This document shows, one piece after another, positions 7,757-17,205 of a stretch of 64,000 nucleotides of DNA. The stretch's first letter is position 1; every line of letters starts with the position of its first letter. This stretch comes from Anderseniella sp963700895. Lineage in GTDB: Bacteria; Pseudomonadota; Alphaproteobacteria; Rhizobiales; Aestuariivirgaceae. Below the pieces are notes generated by a model. The model was not told the origin of the DNA. It saw only the letters and a program-made list of their open reading frames with translations, and searched no databases. The stretch lies in assembly GCA_963700895.1 (NCBI GenBank), contig CAVOZI010000012.1, positions 1 through 64,000 of the forward strand. Direction: 5' to 3'. Position numbers and translations under genes: made by a program.

Positions 7757-9385
7757 ATGGCGCGATATATTTTCATCACCGGCGGCGTGGTTTCCTCACT
7801 TGGCAAGGGCCTTGCCTCAGCAGCACTCGGCGCGCTGTTGCAGGCGCGCGGATATTCCGTTCGCCTTCGGAAACTCGACCCCTATCTGAACGTCGATCCG
7901 GGCACCATGAGCCCGTATCAGCACGGCGAGGTGTTCGTCACTGACGACGGCGCGGAGACCGACCTGGACCTCGGCCACTACGAGCGGTTCACCGGGCGCT
8001 CGGCCACGCGGGCCGACAACATCACCACGGGCCGCATCTACCAGGACATCATCGCCAAGGAGCGGCGCGGCGACTATCTGGGCGCCACGGTGCAGGTGAT
8101 CCCGCACGTCACCGACGCCATCAAGGCGTTCATCGCCGACGGCAACGAGGCCTATGACTTCGTGCTGTGCGAGGTGGGCGGCACGGTGGGCGACATCGAG
8201 GGGCTGCCGTTCTTCGAGGCCATCCGCCAGTTCGGCCAGGAAGCGCCGCGCGGCAGCTGCATCTATCTGCACCTGACGCTGCTGCCGTGGATTCCGGCCG
8301 CGGGCGAGCTGAAGACCAAGCCGACGCAGCACTCGGTGAAGGAGCTGCGCTCCATCGGCATCCAGCCCGACGTGCTGATGTGCCGGGCCGACCGGGAAAT
8401 TCCCGAGAACGAGCGGCGCAAGATCGCGCTGTTCTGTAACGTGCGGCCCTCGGCGGTGATCCAGGCGCTGGACGTGAAGTCGATCTACGAGGTGCCGCTG
8501 GCCTATCACCGCGAGGGGCTGGACGACGAGATCCTCGCCGCCTTCGGCATCGAGGGCGCGCCGCAGCCTAAGCTCGACAAGTGGGAGGAGATCGTCTCCC
8601 GCATCAAGGAGCCGGAAGGGCAGGTGACCATCGCCGTGGTGGGCAAGTACACCGGCCTGCTGGATGCCTACAAGAGCCTCAACGAGGCGCTGGTGCACGG
8701 CGGCATCGCCAACCGGGTCAAGGTGAACATCCAGTGGATCGAGTCCGAGGTGTTCGAGAAGGAAGACCCGGTGCCGTATCTTGAAGGCGTGCACGGCATC
8801 CTGGTGCCGGGCGGCTTCGGCGAACGCGGCGCGGAAGGCAAGATCGCTGCGGTGACGTTCGCGCGCGAGCACAAGGTGCCGTATTTCGGCATCTGCTTCG
8901 GCATGCAGATGGCGTGCGTCGAGGCGGCGCGCAACATGGCCGGCATTACGGGTGCCACGTCGAGCGAGTTCGGCGCGGCGAAGGAGCCGGTGGTTGGCCT
9001 GATGACCGAGTGGATGCGCGGCAACGAGCTGGAGACGCGGGCGAAGTCGGGCGACCTCGGCGGCACCATGCGGCTGGGTGCTTATGACGCGAAGTTGCAG
9101 AAGGGGTCGCGGGTGGCGGCGATCTATGGCGCGGAGACGATTTCCGAGCGCCACCGTCACCGTTACGAGGTCAACATGCGCTACCGCGAGAAGCTGGAGC
9201 AGGCGGGGCTGACCTTCTCCGGCACGTCGCCGGACGGGCTTCTCCCTGAAATCGTCGAAATTGCGGAACATCCGTGGTTCGTGGGCGTTCAATACCATCC
9301 CGAACTGAAATCGCGGCCTTTCGACCCGCATCCGCTGTTTGCCTCTTTCATCGAGGCCGCGGTTGAGCAAAGCCGCCTCGTATAG
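7757..9385 (+). CDS. pyrG: CTP synthase
   Basis: Aminates UTP to CTP using glutamine and ATP. The 542-residue protein has the N-terminal synthetase domain (MARYIFITGGVVSSLGKGLA, LRKLDPYLNVDPGTMSPYQH) and a C-terminal class I GATase with nucleophile motif GICFGMQMACVEAARN near residue 380 (commonly GICLGMQ) and YHPELKSRPF. ATG 7757 matches the family start. In relatives it follows secG directly; here it is separated by the islet. An MscS-type channel gene follows 13 bp after its stop. Confidence 0.97.
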   Translation: MARYIFITGGVVSSLGKGLASAALGALLQARGYSVRLRKLDPYLNVDPGTMSPYQHGEVFVTDDGAETDLDLGHYERFTGRSATRADNITTGRIYQDIIAKERRGDYLGATVQVIPHVTDAIKAFIADGNEAYDFVLCEVGGTVGDIEGLPFFEAIRQFGQEAPRGSCIYLHLTLLPWIPAAGELKTKPTQHSVKELRSIGIQPDVLMCRADREIPENERRKIALFCNVRPSAVIQALDVKSIYEVPLAYHREGLDDEILAAFGIEGAPQPKLDKWEEIVSRIKEPEGQVTIAVVGKYTGLLDAYKSLNEALVHGGIANRVKVNIQWIESEVFEKEDPVPYLEGVHGILVPGGFGERGAEGKIAAVTFAREHKVPYFGICFGMQMACVEAARNMAGITGATSSEFGAAKEPVVGLMTEWMRGNELETRAKSGDLGGTMRLGAYDAKLQKGSRVAAIYGAETISERHRHRYEVNMRYREKLEQAGLTFSGTSPDGLLPEIVEIAEHPWFVGVQYHPELKSRPFDPHPLFASFIEAAVEQSRLV

Positions 9386-9398
9386 GTAAGCTGGTTGC

Positions 9399-11957
9399 AT
9401 GACTGATCGTATACGCCGGACCGCCGCAAGGCTGTGGCTGGCCCTGCTGCTTTTGATGGCGGGCCCTGCGCTGGCGCTTGCCCAGACCACCGCCGCGCCG
9501 GTGCAGGAGCAGACGCAACAGCAACAGCAACAGGAGCCGGCGCCTGAAGCCGGCCCGCCGCCGGCTGCGCAGCCGGAAACGGCGGTGCCGCTGCCGCCGG
9601 GCGTGGCCGAGGCTGCCGGCAAGGCGCGCCGCCAGGCCGGGCAGTTCACGGCGCAGCTCGAGGAGCTGGAAACGCGGTTCTCGAACCCGTCGATCACCCG
9701 CAACGAGCTGACGAAGCTGCGCGCCGACATCGAGACGCTGCGCGAACAGGTTCGCCAGGTCGACCAGGAACTGGAGCAACCGCTCGCCCAGATCAACAAC
9801 CAGATCTCGCTGCTGGGGCCGGAGCCCAAGGAGGGCGAGACCGAGTCCGCCAGCGTCGCCGCCCAGCGCGCCCAGCTCAACCAGGCCCGCGACGAGCTGG
9901 CCGGCGGCAAGGCGCAGCTGGCGCTGGTCAGCGGCAGCGTCTCGCAGCTGGCCGCCAAGGCGGCGCAGATGGAGCGCGACCGCTTCCTCAACACCCTGCT
10001 GGGCAATACCAAGTCGGTCGTCAACCCGATGCTGTGGAGCGGCTGGGCGGCCGAGCTGCCGGCGCTGTGGGACCGCACCGTCCGGCTCTTCTCCGGCTTC
10101 GCCACCCAGCTGACCGACGCCAATGACGGCCGCTCCTGGCCGGTCTGGCTGTTGCTGGCGTGTCTGTTGTCGATCATTGCGGCGGTGACGGTGATCTGCC
10201 GCATGATCGCGCAACGGGCGAGGCGCGGCCAGCCGGGCGAGGCGGAGTTCCAGAAGTACCTGCGCACCGTCATGGTGCCGATCGGCTACACGCTGACGGC
10301 GATCATCGCGGTGTTCGTGTTCCGCCTCATCTACGACCTCATCGCTGCCGATACGCCGCGCATGCTGCGGCTGGTGGATGCGCTGGGGGCGGCGCTGGTG
10401 GGATTTGCCTTCATGCGCGCCGTCGCGCGCTCGATCCTGTCGCCCGGGCGGCCGGAATGGCGGGTGGTGCCGCTGTCCAGCCATGCGGCGGCCGAGTGGC
10501 TGTTGCTGTCGACAATCGCCTTCGGCCTGATCGGCTTCAGCACCGTACTCAAGACGCTGACCGATCTCGTCAACATGGATGCCCGCTTCGCCGAGGGCAG
10601 CAATGCGCTGCTGGCGCTGCTACTGGCGGCCATAGCCGCCCGGCTGATCTTGACGGCGCGCCATGACGGCGCTGGGGAGGACGCGGGCGAACCCGGACTG
10701 AAGCCGGCTTTCGGCTGGGTAACCTACATGATCCAGCCGGCCTGGCTGCTGGTCATCGGCGCGTTTGTGGCGCTGCAGTTCGGCTACATCACGCTTGGCT
10801 CATACCTGAGCAGCAATGTCTACGTCGTCGCCACGGTGGTGGCGCTGCTTTACTGCATCCGCTGCCTGTCGGATGCCTTCGTGGCGCAAGGGCTGAAGCC
10901 GCGCAGCCGCATCTCGAAGATGCTGAAATCAGCGTTCTCGATGTCGGACAAGGGCATCAACCGGGCCAGCATCGCGCTCAATGCGGGCGTCGACCTGTCG
11001 CTGCTGCTGCTCGGCCTGCCGCTGGTCCTCGCGCTCACGTCGCTGACCTGGGTGGACGTGAGAAGCTGGCTCACCACGGCGTTCTTCGGCTTCAAGATCG
11101 GCGACATCACCATCTCGCTGTCGTCCATCCTGCTGGCCGTCGTGGTGTTTGCCATCGGGCTTGGCCTGACGCGCTTCGTCACCGGCTGGCTCGACCGGCG
11201 CATCCTGACGCCCACCGACATGGACGCGGGCGTGCGAAACTCCTTGCGCACGGCGGCCGGCTACCTCGCCGTCATCGTCGTGCTGCTGATGGCGTTCGCC
11301 GCGGCCGGGGTGGACTTCTCCAACATCGCGCTGGTCGCCGGCGCACTGTCGGTCGGCATCGGCTTCGGCCTGCAGTCGATCGTCAACAACTTCGTCTCGG
11401 GGCTCATCCTGCTGGCCGAACGGCCGATCAAGGTGGGGGACTGGGTGCAGGTTGCAGGCGGCGAAGGCACGGTGCGCAAGATCAACGTGCGTTCCACCGA
11501 AATCGAGACCTTCGACCGCTGCTCGATCATTGTGCCGAACTCCAGCCTGATCTCCGACACGGTGAGCAACTGGACACACGGCGACCTCATGGGCCGGGTG
11601 CGCGTGATGGTGGGTGTCAGCTACGATGCGGACCCGAAGCAGGTCGAGGAAATCCTGCTCACGTGCGCCAAGTCGCACGCCCGGGCGCTGCAGTTTCCGG
11701 AAGCCACGGTGCTGTTCAAGGATTTCGGTGCCAGCTCGCTGGACTTCGAGGTGAGGGTGTTCATCGACGATGTGAACTGGGTGGCGTTCGTGGGCTCGGA
11801 CCTGCGGTTCGCCATCCACAAGGCGCTGAAGAAAGCCGGCATCGAGATTCCGTTCCCGCAGCGCGACGTCAACGTGCGCGGCCTCAAGGAGGTGGTGCAC
11901 GAGGCGATGGAAGAGGTTCAGCCGGTGGCGCGGAAGCGGCCGGGGAAGAGCGCCTGA
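9399..11957 (+). CDS. MscS-family mechanosensitive channel with DUF3772-type periplasmic domain
   Basis: Predicted inner-membrane channel that opens under hypo-osmotic stress. The 852-residue protein begins with a signal peptide (LWLALLLLMAGPALALAQ). A Gln/Pro-rich linker and a coiled-coil periplasmic region (about residues 70-200) follow, then roughly ten membrane helices. The C-terminal MscS core has the pore-helix sequence AGALSVGIGFGLQSIVNNFV and the beta domain ERPIKVGDWVQVAGGEGTV. Size and layout match large KefA/DUF3772 channels. It begins 13 bp after pyrG and may be read through from it. Confidence 0.9.
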   Translation: MTDRIRRTAARLWLALLLLMAGPALALAQTTAAPVQEQTQQQQQQEPAPEAGPPPAAQPETAVPLPPGVAEAAGKARRQAGQFTAQLEELETRFSNPSITRNELTKLRADIETLREQVRQVDQELEQPLAQINNQISLLGPEPKEGETESASVAAQRAQLNQARDELAGGKAQLALVSGSVSQLAAKAAQMERDRFLNTLLGNTKSVVNPMLWSGWAAELPALWDRTVRLFSGFATQLTDANDGRSWPVWLLLACLLSIIAAVTVICRMIAQRARRGQPGEAEFQKYLRTVMVPIGYTLTAIIAVFVFRLIYDLIAADTPRMLRLVDALGAALVGFAFMRAVARSILSPGRPEWRVVPLSSHAAAEWLLLSTIAFGLIGFSTVLKTLTDLVNMDARFAEGSNALLALLLAAIAARLILTARHDGAGEDAGEPGLKPAFGWVTYMIQPAWLLVIGAFVALQFGYITLGSYLSSNVYVVATVVALLYCIRCLSDAFVAQGLKPRSRISKMLKSAFSMSDKGINRASIALNAGVDLSLLLLGLPLVLALTSLTWVDVRSWLTTAFFGFKIGDITISLSSILLAVVVFAIGLGLTRFVTGWLDRRILTPTDMDAGVRNSLRTAAGYLAVIVVLLMAFAAAGVDFSNIALVAGALSVGIGFGLQSIVNNFVSGLILLAERPIKVGDWVQVAGGEGTVRKINVRSTEIETFDRCSIIVPNSSLISDTVSNWTHGDLMGRVRVMVGVSYDADPKQVEEILLTCAKSHARALQFPEATVLFKDFGASSLDFEVRVFIDDVNWVAFVGSDLRFAIHKALKKAGIEIPFPQRDVNVRGLKEVVHEAMEEVQPVARKRPGKSA

Positions 11958-12043
11958 GGTCCTGATCCGGTGGCGGTTCCGCAGCGTTGATTTCCCCGCC
12001 TTGCCATCACGTTGCCGTGGCAGGCAAGGCGGGAAGAGGCGGG

Positions 12044-12319
12044 TCAGTTGTTGGCGGTCAGCGGATCGATGATCTGCGGAATTTCCGTGATCCTTGCGAA
12101 CGGAATGCCGCTGAGTTCGGCGTGCTTGCGGATTTCGTCCTCGCTGTCTGCCAGATACACGCAGAAGGTCTTGTCCCCGGCGACATAGGAGTGCTGCCAC
12201 TGGATGGACGGCCCTATGGTGGCCAGCGCCTGGTTTGACGCGCGCGCCGCGCCGCACAGCTCTGTCAGGGAAAACTCGCCGATGCCGGGAATGTCTCTTT
12301 CGATCATGTAGCGTTTCAT
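12044..12319 (-). CDS. DUF4242 domain protein
   Basis: The 91-residue protein (MKRYMIERDIPGIGEFSLTE) fits the compact ferredoxin-like DUF4242 family, some members of which bind nickel. The motif region HSYVAGDKTFCVYLADSEDEIRKHAELSG is typical. No signal peptide or membrane helix. It is transcribed divergently from a LysR regulator across 153 bp, which suggests control by that regulator. Physiological role unknown. Confidence 0.75.
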   Translation of the reverse strand: MKRYMIERDIPGIGEFSLTELCGAARASNQALATIGPSIQWQHSYVAGDKTFCVYLADSEDEIRKHAELSGIPFARITEIPQIIDPLTANN

Positions 12320-12446
12320 TGAACTGCTCCTTCGATTGATGAAATGGCCCAGGCAATTCCAGAATGCGCGCTGTCGCGGCAGGAGCCAAACTCGATTTTC
12401 TTGAGCAAGCGAAAGGTTTTCTTTAGTATCTCAACCAACCTGTCGT

Positions 12447-12461
12447 CTTGATAAAGGCAAG
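12447..12461. promoter_or_regulatory. Possible LysR-type box CTTGATAAAGGCAAG
   Basis: Four-base inverted arms CTTG/CAAG with the T-N11-A spacing typical of LysR-family sites, ending 11 bp before the regulator's ATG. Such a site would fit autoregulation. Short motifs like this can arise by chance. Confidence 0.3.
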
Positions 12462-12472
12462 CTTTGGGAAAA

Positions 12473-13393
12473 ATGACCACGGTAAGCCATCTGAAGGCAC
12501 TGCAGGCACTGGAACTGGCCATGCGCGAAGGCTCGCTGAAGGCCGCAGCGGAACGGCTGGGCGTTACTCCTGCAGCGGTTGGACAGCGCATCACGACGCT
12601 CGAGAATTACCTTGGCAAGGACTTGCTGACGAGAGGCCGGTCCGGGCTGATGCCGACGCCCGATCTGGCGCCGGCACAGGCCGACTTGCGGATTGCGTTC
12701 GAGGCCCTGGAAAGGGTGATCGAGACGCTGAACTTCCAGGGGATGAGCGAACTTCATGTCGTCACCGAACCTGACTTGAGCGAACTCTGGCTGTTGCCGC
12801 GGCTTGCCGCCTTCCGGCAGAGCAATCCCGACATACTGTTCTGCATCAACGGTGCAGGCGACATCCCCTTGCGCATCGGCGTACCCGATATCCGCATCAC
12901 CTATGGCGACGGCGGTGGTGAACCATTGTTCCGGGACCTGTTTGTGCCGGTGACGGGCCCCGACAATCCGCGCCGCATCGCTGACTGGGACGCGCAAATG
13001 CCGATGGAAGGCATGCCGCTGCTTCACCTCACGGCACATCGCGAGCGCGCCGACATGCCGGGGTGGGTGGAATGGTTTGGGCAGTTCGGTCAACGCAAGA
13101 AAGGCCCGCAGCGCGGCGTCCACTACAAGAACACAAGGCTGGCGCTGGAGGCTGTGCGCGCCAATGTCGGCTTCCTTGTGTGTGGGTTGTCGCTGGTGCT
13201 GGAGGATCTGGCGAAGGGAACGATCGTGCTGCCGTTTCCTGTGGCGCAACACATGGTGGCGCCGCATCCTTTCCGGCTTTCCGTGCGGCCCGAGGCGGCA
13301 AGCCGGCCGCAGGTGGCGAAGTTTCTCAGGTGGTTGAGGAGCGAGGCCGAGACCACCCAGGGGCAGATTCAGGATATGGCCAGGCCGGACTAG
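12473..13393 (+). CDS. LysR-family transcriptional regulator
   Basis: DNA-binding regulator of 306 residues. The N-terminal winged helix-turn-helix is clear (GSLKAAAERLGVTPAAVGQRITTLENYLGKDLLTR, about residues 21-55), followed by a linker helix and a periplasmic-binding-like effector domain, GcvA-like in tone. ATG 12473 is preferred to a TTG three codons upstream. It is divergent from the DUF4242 gene, its likely target. Its stop overlaps the convergent acetyltransferase stop in a shared CTAG (13390-13393). Confidence 0.9.
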   Translation: MTTVSHLKALQALELAMREGSLKAAAERLGVTPAAVGQRITTLENYLGKDLLTRGRSGLMPTPDLAPAQADLRIAFEALERVIETLNFQGMSELHVVTEPDLSELWLLPRLAAFRQSNPDILFCINGAGDIPLRIGVPDIRITYGDGGGEPLFRDLFVPVTGPDNPRRIADWDAQMPMEGMPLLHLTAHRERADMPGWVEWFGQFGQRKKGPQRGVHYKNTRLALEAVRANVGFLVCGLSLVLEDLAKGTIVLPFPVAQHMVAPHPFRLSVRPEAASRPQVAKFLRWLRSEAETTQGQIQDMARPD

Positions 13394-14613
13394 CGATCAT
13401 CCGAGGCCTTGCCAAGCAGGCGGTTGGCCGTGAACGCCAGGCGCAGCAGCGCCGGGTTGTGCTTGACGATGCGCCGGCCGGCCACCCGCGCCGATGCGGC
13501 GAGGCAGGCCAGTGCACCGCGCGCGGTGAGCGGCATGGTGGCATGGCTCAGCGTCACGGTGCGGTTGCACAGGTTGGCCTTGTAGGCATCGTCACCGAAG
13601 GCAAGGTCGAAGGTGGCGTAGCCTTCGCGGGCGGCCAGCGCGATAAGCTTGTGGAACAGCAATGCGCCGGGCGACATGCGGCCATGCTCGCGGTCGTAGG
13701 CGGTCTGGTAGAGCAGCAGGTTCTCGCGATCTGCGAGGCACAGGGCAGTTGCGACAGGCGCGTCGTCGAGCGTCAGAGCGAATACCCGTGCAAGGTGAGG
13801 GCCTTGTCTTGCCACGTCGGCCAGGAAAGCCACATTTGCAGCAGACGTGAACGGATTGGTGGCGCCACGCTCCTGCAATTCCTGCCGTTTCCACGACAGC
13901 ATCTGTTCGACCGTGCGGGCCTTGGTAATGGCGTCGGTCATCTCGGTGAAAGCCAGCTTGCCGAGACTTGCGAGCTTCTTCTCCTTGCGATTGAAGCCCT
14001 TCCACGTCTTCGGTCCGTGCAGCGCCGCCATGACCTCGTGCTCGCTGCCGCAAAGATCGAGCAGGTGGGCGGCGTTATCCTCAGGCGCAGCGGCAGGGTC
14101 GAACAGCGGATTGGGCTCACCGCCGTTCACCGCCGGTGCGTGCCGGGGCAGTTCGATATAATCGGCGCCGCCTGCTGCTGTGGCAATTTCGGCCCATATC
14201 TGCTTCAGGTGGCGGGCAGCGGAGGAGCCGGATGTCTTGCTCAAAAGCGCTGCAAACTCTGCACTGAAGACTGGCGCGTTGTAGTCGCTCCACTTGCCGC
14301 CCAGCCAGCTCAGCTGACGGACGCCATAGCGCTGCCGTACCGCCAGCGGTAGCAGCACCACCGGTTTGCCGGCAAGCCGGCCGACAACGATGCGCGGCCG
14401 CGCATCTCCGGCTGCGCCGAGGCTGTTCCACCAGGTACTGACCCAGGCGTTGGTCTGGAAAATCTTCGGCTGGCTCGCATCTTCCAGCATGCGCCAGACA
14501 GGCGCCGCCTGTTCGATGTTGTCATAAGGTTGCCAGGTCAGGCCTGCGCACACGCTGCTTGACAGGACCTGTGCTGGCACCGCGCCTTCCGGGTTGGCGA
14601 TGTGTACAGTCAT
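13390..14613 (-). CDS. CelD/BcsL-like GNAT acetyltransferase
   Basis: The 407-residue protein starts at ATG 14613 (MTVHIANPEGAVPAQVL); a longer frame upstream adds an unsupported Cys/Arg-rich stretch. The second half shows the FemAB/CelD-type GNAT fold: LSWKRQELQERGATNPF, ARVFALTLDDAPVATALCLA, and SPGALLFHKLIALAAREGYATFDLAFGDDAYK. Family members are associated with polysaccharide or cellulose biosynthesis and related acylations; the substrate here cannot be inferred. Convergent with the LysR gene, sharing a 4-bp stop overlap. Confidence 0.8.
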   Translation of the reverse strand: MTVHIANPEGAVPAQVLSSSVCAGLTWQPYDNIEQAAPVWRMLEDASQPKIFQTNAWVSTWWNSLGAAGDARPRIVVGRLAGKPVVLLPLAVRQRYGVRQLSWLGGKWSDYNAPVFSAEFAALLSKTSGSSAARHLKQIWAEIATAAGGADYIELPRHAPAVNGGEPNPLFDPAAAPEDNAAHLLDLCGSEHEVMAALHGPKTWKGFNRKEKKLASLGKLAFTEMTDAITKARTVEQMLSWKRQELQERGATNPFTSAANVAFLADVARQGPHLARVFALTLDDAPVATALCLADRENLLLYQTAYDREHGRMSPGALLFHKLIALAAREGYATFDLAFGDDAYKANLCNRTVTLSHATMPLTARGALACLAASARVAGRRIVKHNPALLRLAFTANRLLGKASDDR

Positions 14614-14954
14614 TGGGGCACTCTCCCGTGGCGCATGCCGCCCAGTCCGCCCGCAATGCAAGCCCATGCCTGAATGCGCCGGGTTTGCGGGGTGTCGCTA
14701 CCTCTTTCTAGCATCCTGGAAGTTAACAATTCCGTGCAGTGACAATGCTCAAGCGTGAAGCGTCATGCCGGTCCGGCCAAGGGGTTTTCCACCGCTGGGG
14801 ACAGTCGATTTGGCGTATGCGGAGCAATCGTGCTAACCATGGCGGTGTTGAAGATGTCTCGCCTGTACCGCGAATGAACAGGCGTTTCTGGAGGAGGAAA
14901 GACAAGCCCGGCGGGCAGCAATGGCTGATCCATGTGGCCGGAGGGGAGAAGAAC
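14614..14954. other. 341 bp divergent intergenic region
   Basis: Lies between the CelD-like gene (minus) and the USP gene (plus), so it should contain both promoters. The region GGAAGTTAACAATTCCG (14719-14735) is an imperfect palindrome. A strong ribosome site GAGGGGAGAAG precedes ATG 14955. The plus-strand frame that extends upstream of the USP start has no family resemblance and is not called. Confidence 0.5.
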
Positions 14955-15374
14955 ATGTTCAAGCGCATCATGGCGCCTGTCGACCTTGCCCATCTGGACA
15001 AGCTTGAACGGGCGCTCAAAGTGACTGCGGAAGAGGCGAAGCTGCACGGTGCAGCCGTTACCTACGTATCCGTTTCTGCTGCCGCGCCCAGCGCGCTGGC
15101 TCACACGCCGGAGGAATTCAAGACCCGGCTTGGCGCCTTCGCCGATCAACAGGCGAAGACCCATGGCATCAACGCCGATGCCCACGCCATCATCAGCCAC
15201 GATCCCGCGACCGATATCGACGATGCCTTACTGAAGGCAATCCGGGACACCGGGGCTGATCTCGTCATCATGGCGTCCCACACGCCCGGCCTGGCCGATT
15301 ATTTCTGGCCTTCGAACGGGGGCAAGGTCGCCGGACATACGGGCGCATCGGTTTTCATCGTCCGCGACGCCTGA
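14955..15374 (+). CDS. Universal stress protein (UspA family)
   Basis: The 139-residue single-domain USP starts at ATG 14955 after a strong GGGGAGAAG ribosome site. It begins with the beta strand MFKRIMAPVDLAHLDKLERALK. The C-terminal half carries LVIMASHTPGLADYFWPSNGGKVAGHTGASVFIVR, related to the G-2x-G-9x-G(S/T) ATP loop but loosened. It stands 52 bp upstream of a BCCT transporter; USPs adjoin osmolyte transporters elsewhere (TeaD next to TeaABC), so a regulatory role in uptake is plausible. Confidence 0.85.
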   Translation: MFKRIMAPVDLAHLDKLERALKVTAEEAKLHGAAVTYVSVSAAAPSALAHTPEEFKTRLGAFADQQAKTHGINADAHAIISHDPATDIDDALLKAIRDTGADLVIMASHTPGLADYFWPSNGGKVAGHTGASVFIVRDA

Positions 15375-15426
15375 CGGATTGCCAAGGCGCCGCGTCATCA
15401 AATGAAATTGCAGGAAGGAGGCTGTC

Positions 15427-17076
15427 ATGGCTGACCAAACCGTCAACCAGGGTATTCCCGAACCCGAGGGTACTTCGGACCTCATCAGCACTGATTACGA
15501 GATTGGGCAGGACAATGTCGAAGGGTCGGTGGGACCATTCGGTTTCGATGTCCACAACCCGGTGTTCCTGATCTCCGGGCTGAGCATCGTGGCATTCGTG
15601 TTCTATGCGCTGGCGCTGCCGGAACAGGCGAGTTCGTTCTTCGGCTGGCTGCGGCCGGCGCTGACCTCCAACTTCGACTGGTTCTTCCTCTGGTCGGCCA
15701 ATATCTTTGTGCTGTTCTGCCTCGCGCTGATCGTCAGCCCCTGGGGCAGCGTGCGTATCGGCGGGCCGGATGCCCAACCGGACTATGGCTATATTGGCTG
15801 GTTCGCCATGCTGTTTGCCGCCGGCATGGGTATCGGGCTGATGTTTTTCGGCGTGCTGGAGCCGGTCTACCACATGGCCATCTCACAGCCGCTCGGGGTG
15901 CCGTCGCCGATTGCCGAAGATGGTACGCTGATCCCGGAAAACGTCGAGGCGGCGAAACGGATGGGACTGGCGGCGACGATCTATCACTGGGCTCTCCATC
16001 CATGGGCGATCTATGCCATCGTGGCGCTGGCACTGGCCTTGTTCACCTACAACAAGGGCCTGCCGCTGACCATCCGATCGGCGTTCTACCCGCTGCTGGG
16101 CGAGCGTATCTGGGGCTGGTGGGGACACGTCATCGATACGCTGGCGGTGTTCGCCACGCTGTTCGGGCTGGCGACGTCGCTGGGCTTCGGGGCGCAGCAG
16201 GCCAATGCGGGCCTTGAGCACATATACGGCATACCGAACAACGTCACGGTGCAGGTCATCCTGATTACCGGCATCACCGGCATTGCGCTGTTCTCGGTGC
16301 TGCGCGGCCTCGACGGCGGCGTGAAGGTGCTGTCGGAGATCAACATGGTCGTGGCAGCATTGTTGCTGGTGTTCGTGCTGTTCGCGGCCGGGCCGGTGAA
16401 CATTCTCGGCGATTTTGTCTCCGGTCTCGGAGCCTATGCCGCCGACATCGTGCCGCTGTCCAACCCGCACGGGCGCGAGGATACAGGCTACATGCAGGGC
16501 TGGACGGCGTTCTACTGGGCATGGTGGATCTCGTGGTCACCGTTCGTCGGCATGTTCATCGCCCGGGTCAGCCGCGGCCGGACGGTGCGCGAGTTCCTGA
16601 CCTGCGTGCTGATCATTCCGAGCCTCGTTTGCGTGCTGTGGATGGCGGTGTTCGGCGGTGCGGCCATCGACCAGGTGCTGAGCGACCCTGCCGGCAGCGC
16701 AGTCAAGGCGCAGGTGATCGACAGCTACAACCCGCCGATCTCGCTGTTCGCCATGCTGGAAGGGCTGCCGCTGGCGTCCATCACCTCCACCATCGGCATC
16801 ATCCTGGTGATCGTGTTCTTCGTCACCTCGTCGGACTCCGGTTCGCTGGTGATCGACACCATCACCGCCGGTGGCAAGATCGATGCGCCGGTGCCGCAGC
16901 GGGTGTTCTGGTGCGCGTTCGAGGGCGCCGTGGCCATCGTGCTGCTGATCGGCGGCGGGCTGACGGCGCTGCAGGCCATGGTGATCTCCACCGGTCTGCC
17001 GTTCACCGTTGTGCTGTTGCTGATGTGCTGGGCGATCGTGAAGGGCCTGATGGCTGAAAAGCGCGCCGGCAGCTAG
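15427..17076 (+). CDS. BCCT-family betaine/carnitine/choline transporter
   Basis: Secondary transporter for quaternary ammonium compounds, 549 residues with about 12 membrane helices. The BCCT hallmarks are visible: AGMGIGLMFFGVLEPVYH (about residue 138) and the tryptophan-rich signature WTAFYWAWWISWSPFVGMF followed by IARVSRGRTVREF. SSDSGSLVIDTITAGG is also typical. The C-terminal cytoplasmic tail is short, so the osmosensing extension of BetP-like members is absent. Sodium- or proton-coupled glycine betaine uptake is the best guess. Strong AGGAGG ribosome site. Confidence 0.92.
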   Translation: MADQTVNQGIPEPEGTSDLISTDYEIGQDNVEGSVGPFGFDVHNPVFLISGLSIVAFVFYALALPEQASSFFGWLRPALTSNFDWFFLWSANIFVLFCLALIVSPWGSVRIGGPDAQPDYGYIGWFAMLFAAGMGIGLMFFGVLEPVYHMAISQPLGVPSPIAEDGTLIPENVEAAKRMGLAATIYHWALHPWAIYAIVALALALFTYNKGLPLTIRSAFYPLLGERIWGWWGHVIDTLAVFATLFGLATSLGFGAQQANAGLEHIYGIPNNVTVQVILITGITGIALFSVLRGLDGGVKVLSEINMVVAALLLVFVLFAAGPVNILGDFVSGLGAYAADIVPLSNPHGREDTGYMQGWTAFYWAWWISWSPFVGMFIARVSRGRTVREFLTCVLIIPSLVCVLWMAVFGGAAIDQVLSDPAGSAVKAQVIDSYNPPISLFAMLEGLPLASITSTIGIILVIVFFVTSSDSGSLVIDTITAGGKIDAPVPQRVFWCAFEGAVAIVLLIGGGLTALQAMVISTGLPFTVVLLLMCWAIVKGLMAEKRAGS

Positions 17077-17205
17077 CGCCCATGGCGGCGCTACCAGCAA
17101 CGGGCATCGCGCCATGAGATTCGCCTTGATGCTGCACTTCCCGGTTGATCGGGCGGCTGCGCCGCCGCACACTCGTGCCAATCCCTCTTCAACCCGGAAC
17201 TTGCC

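Noticed and set aside
7817..10273. Very long minus-strand frame antisense to pyrG and the MscS gene
   Set aside because: Composition is Arg/His/Leu-rich with no domain; it is the antisense shadow of high-GC coding DNA, and the plus-strand genes are certain.
13063..14352. 429-codon plus-strand frame across the LysR end and the CelD-like gene
   Set aside because: It overlaps two genes with clear domains and encodes Gly/Arg/Gln-rich sequence without homology signs.
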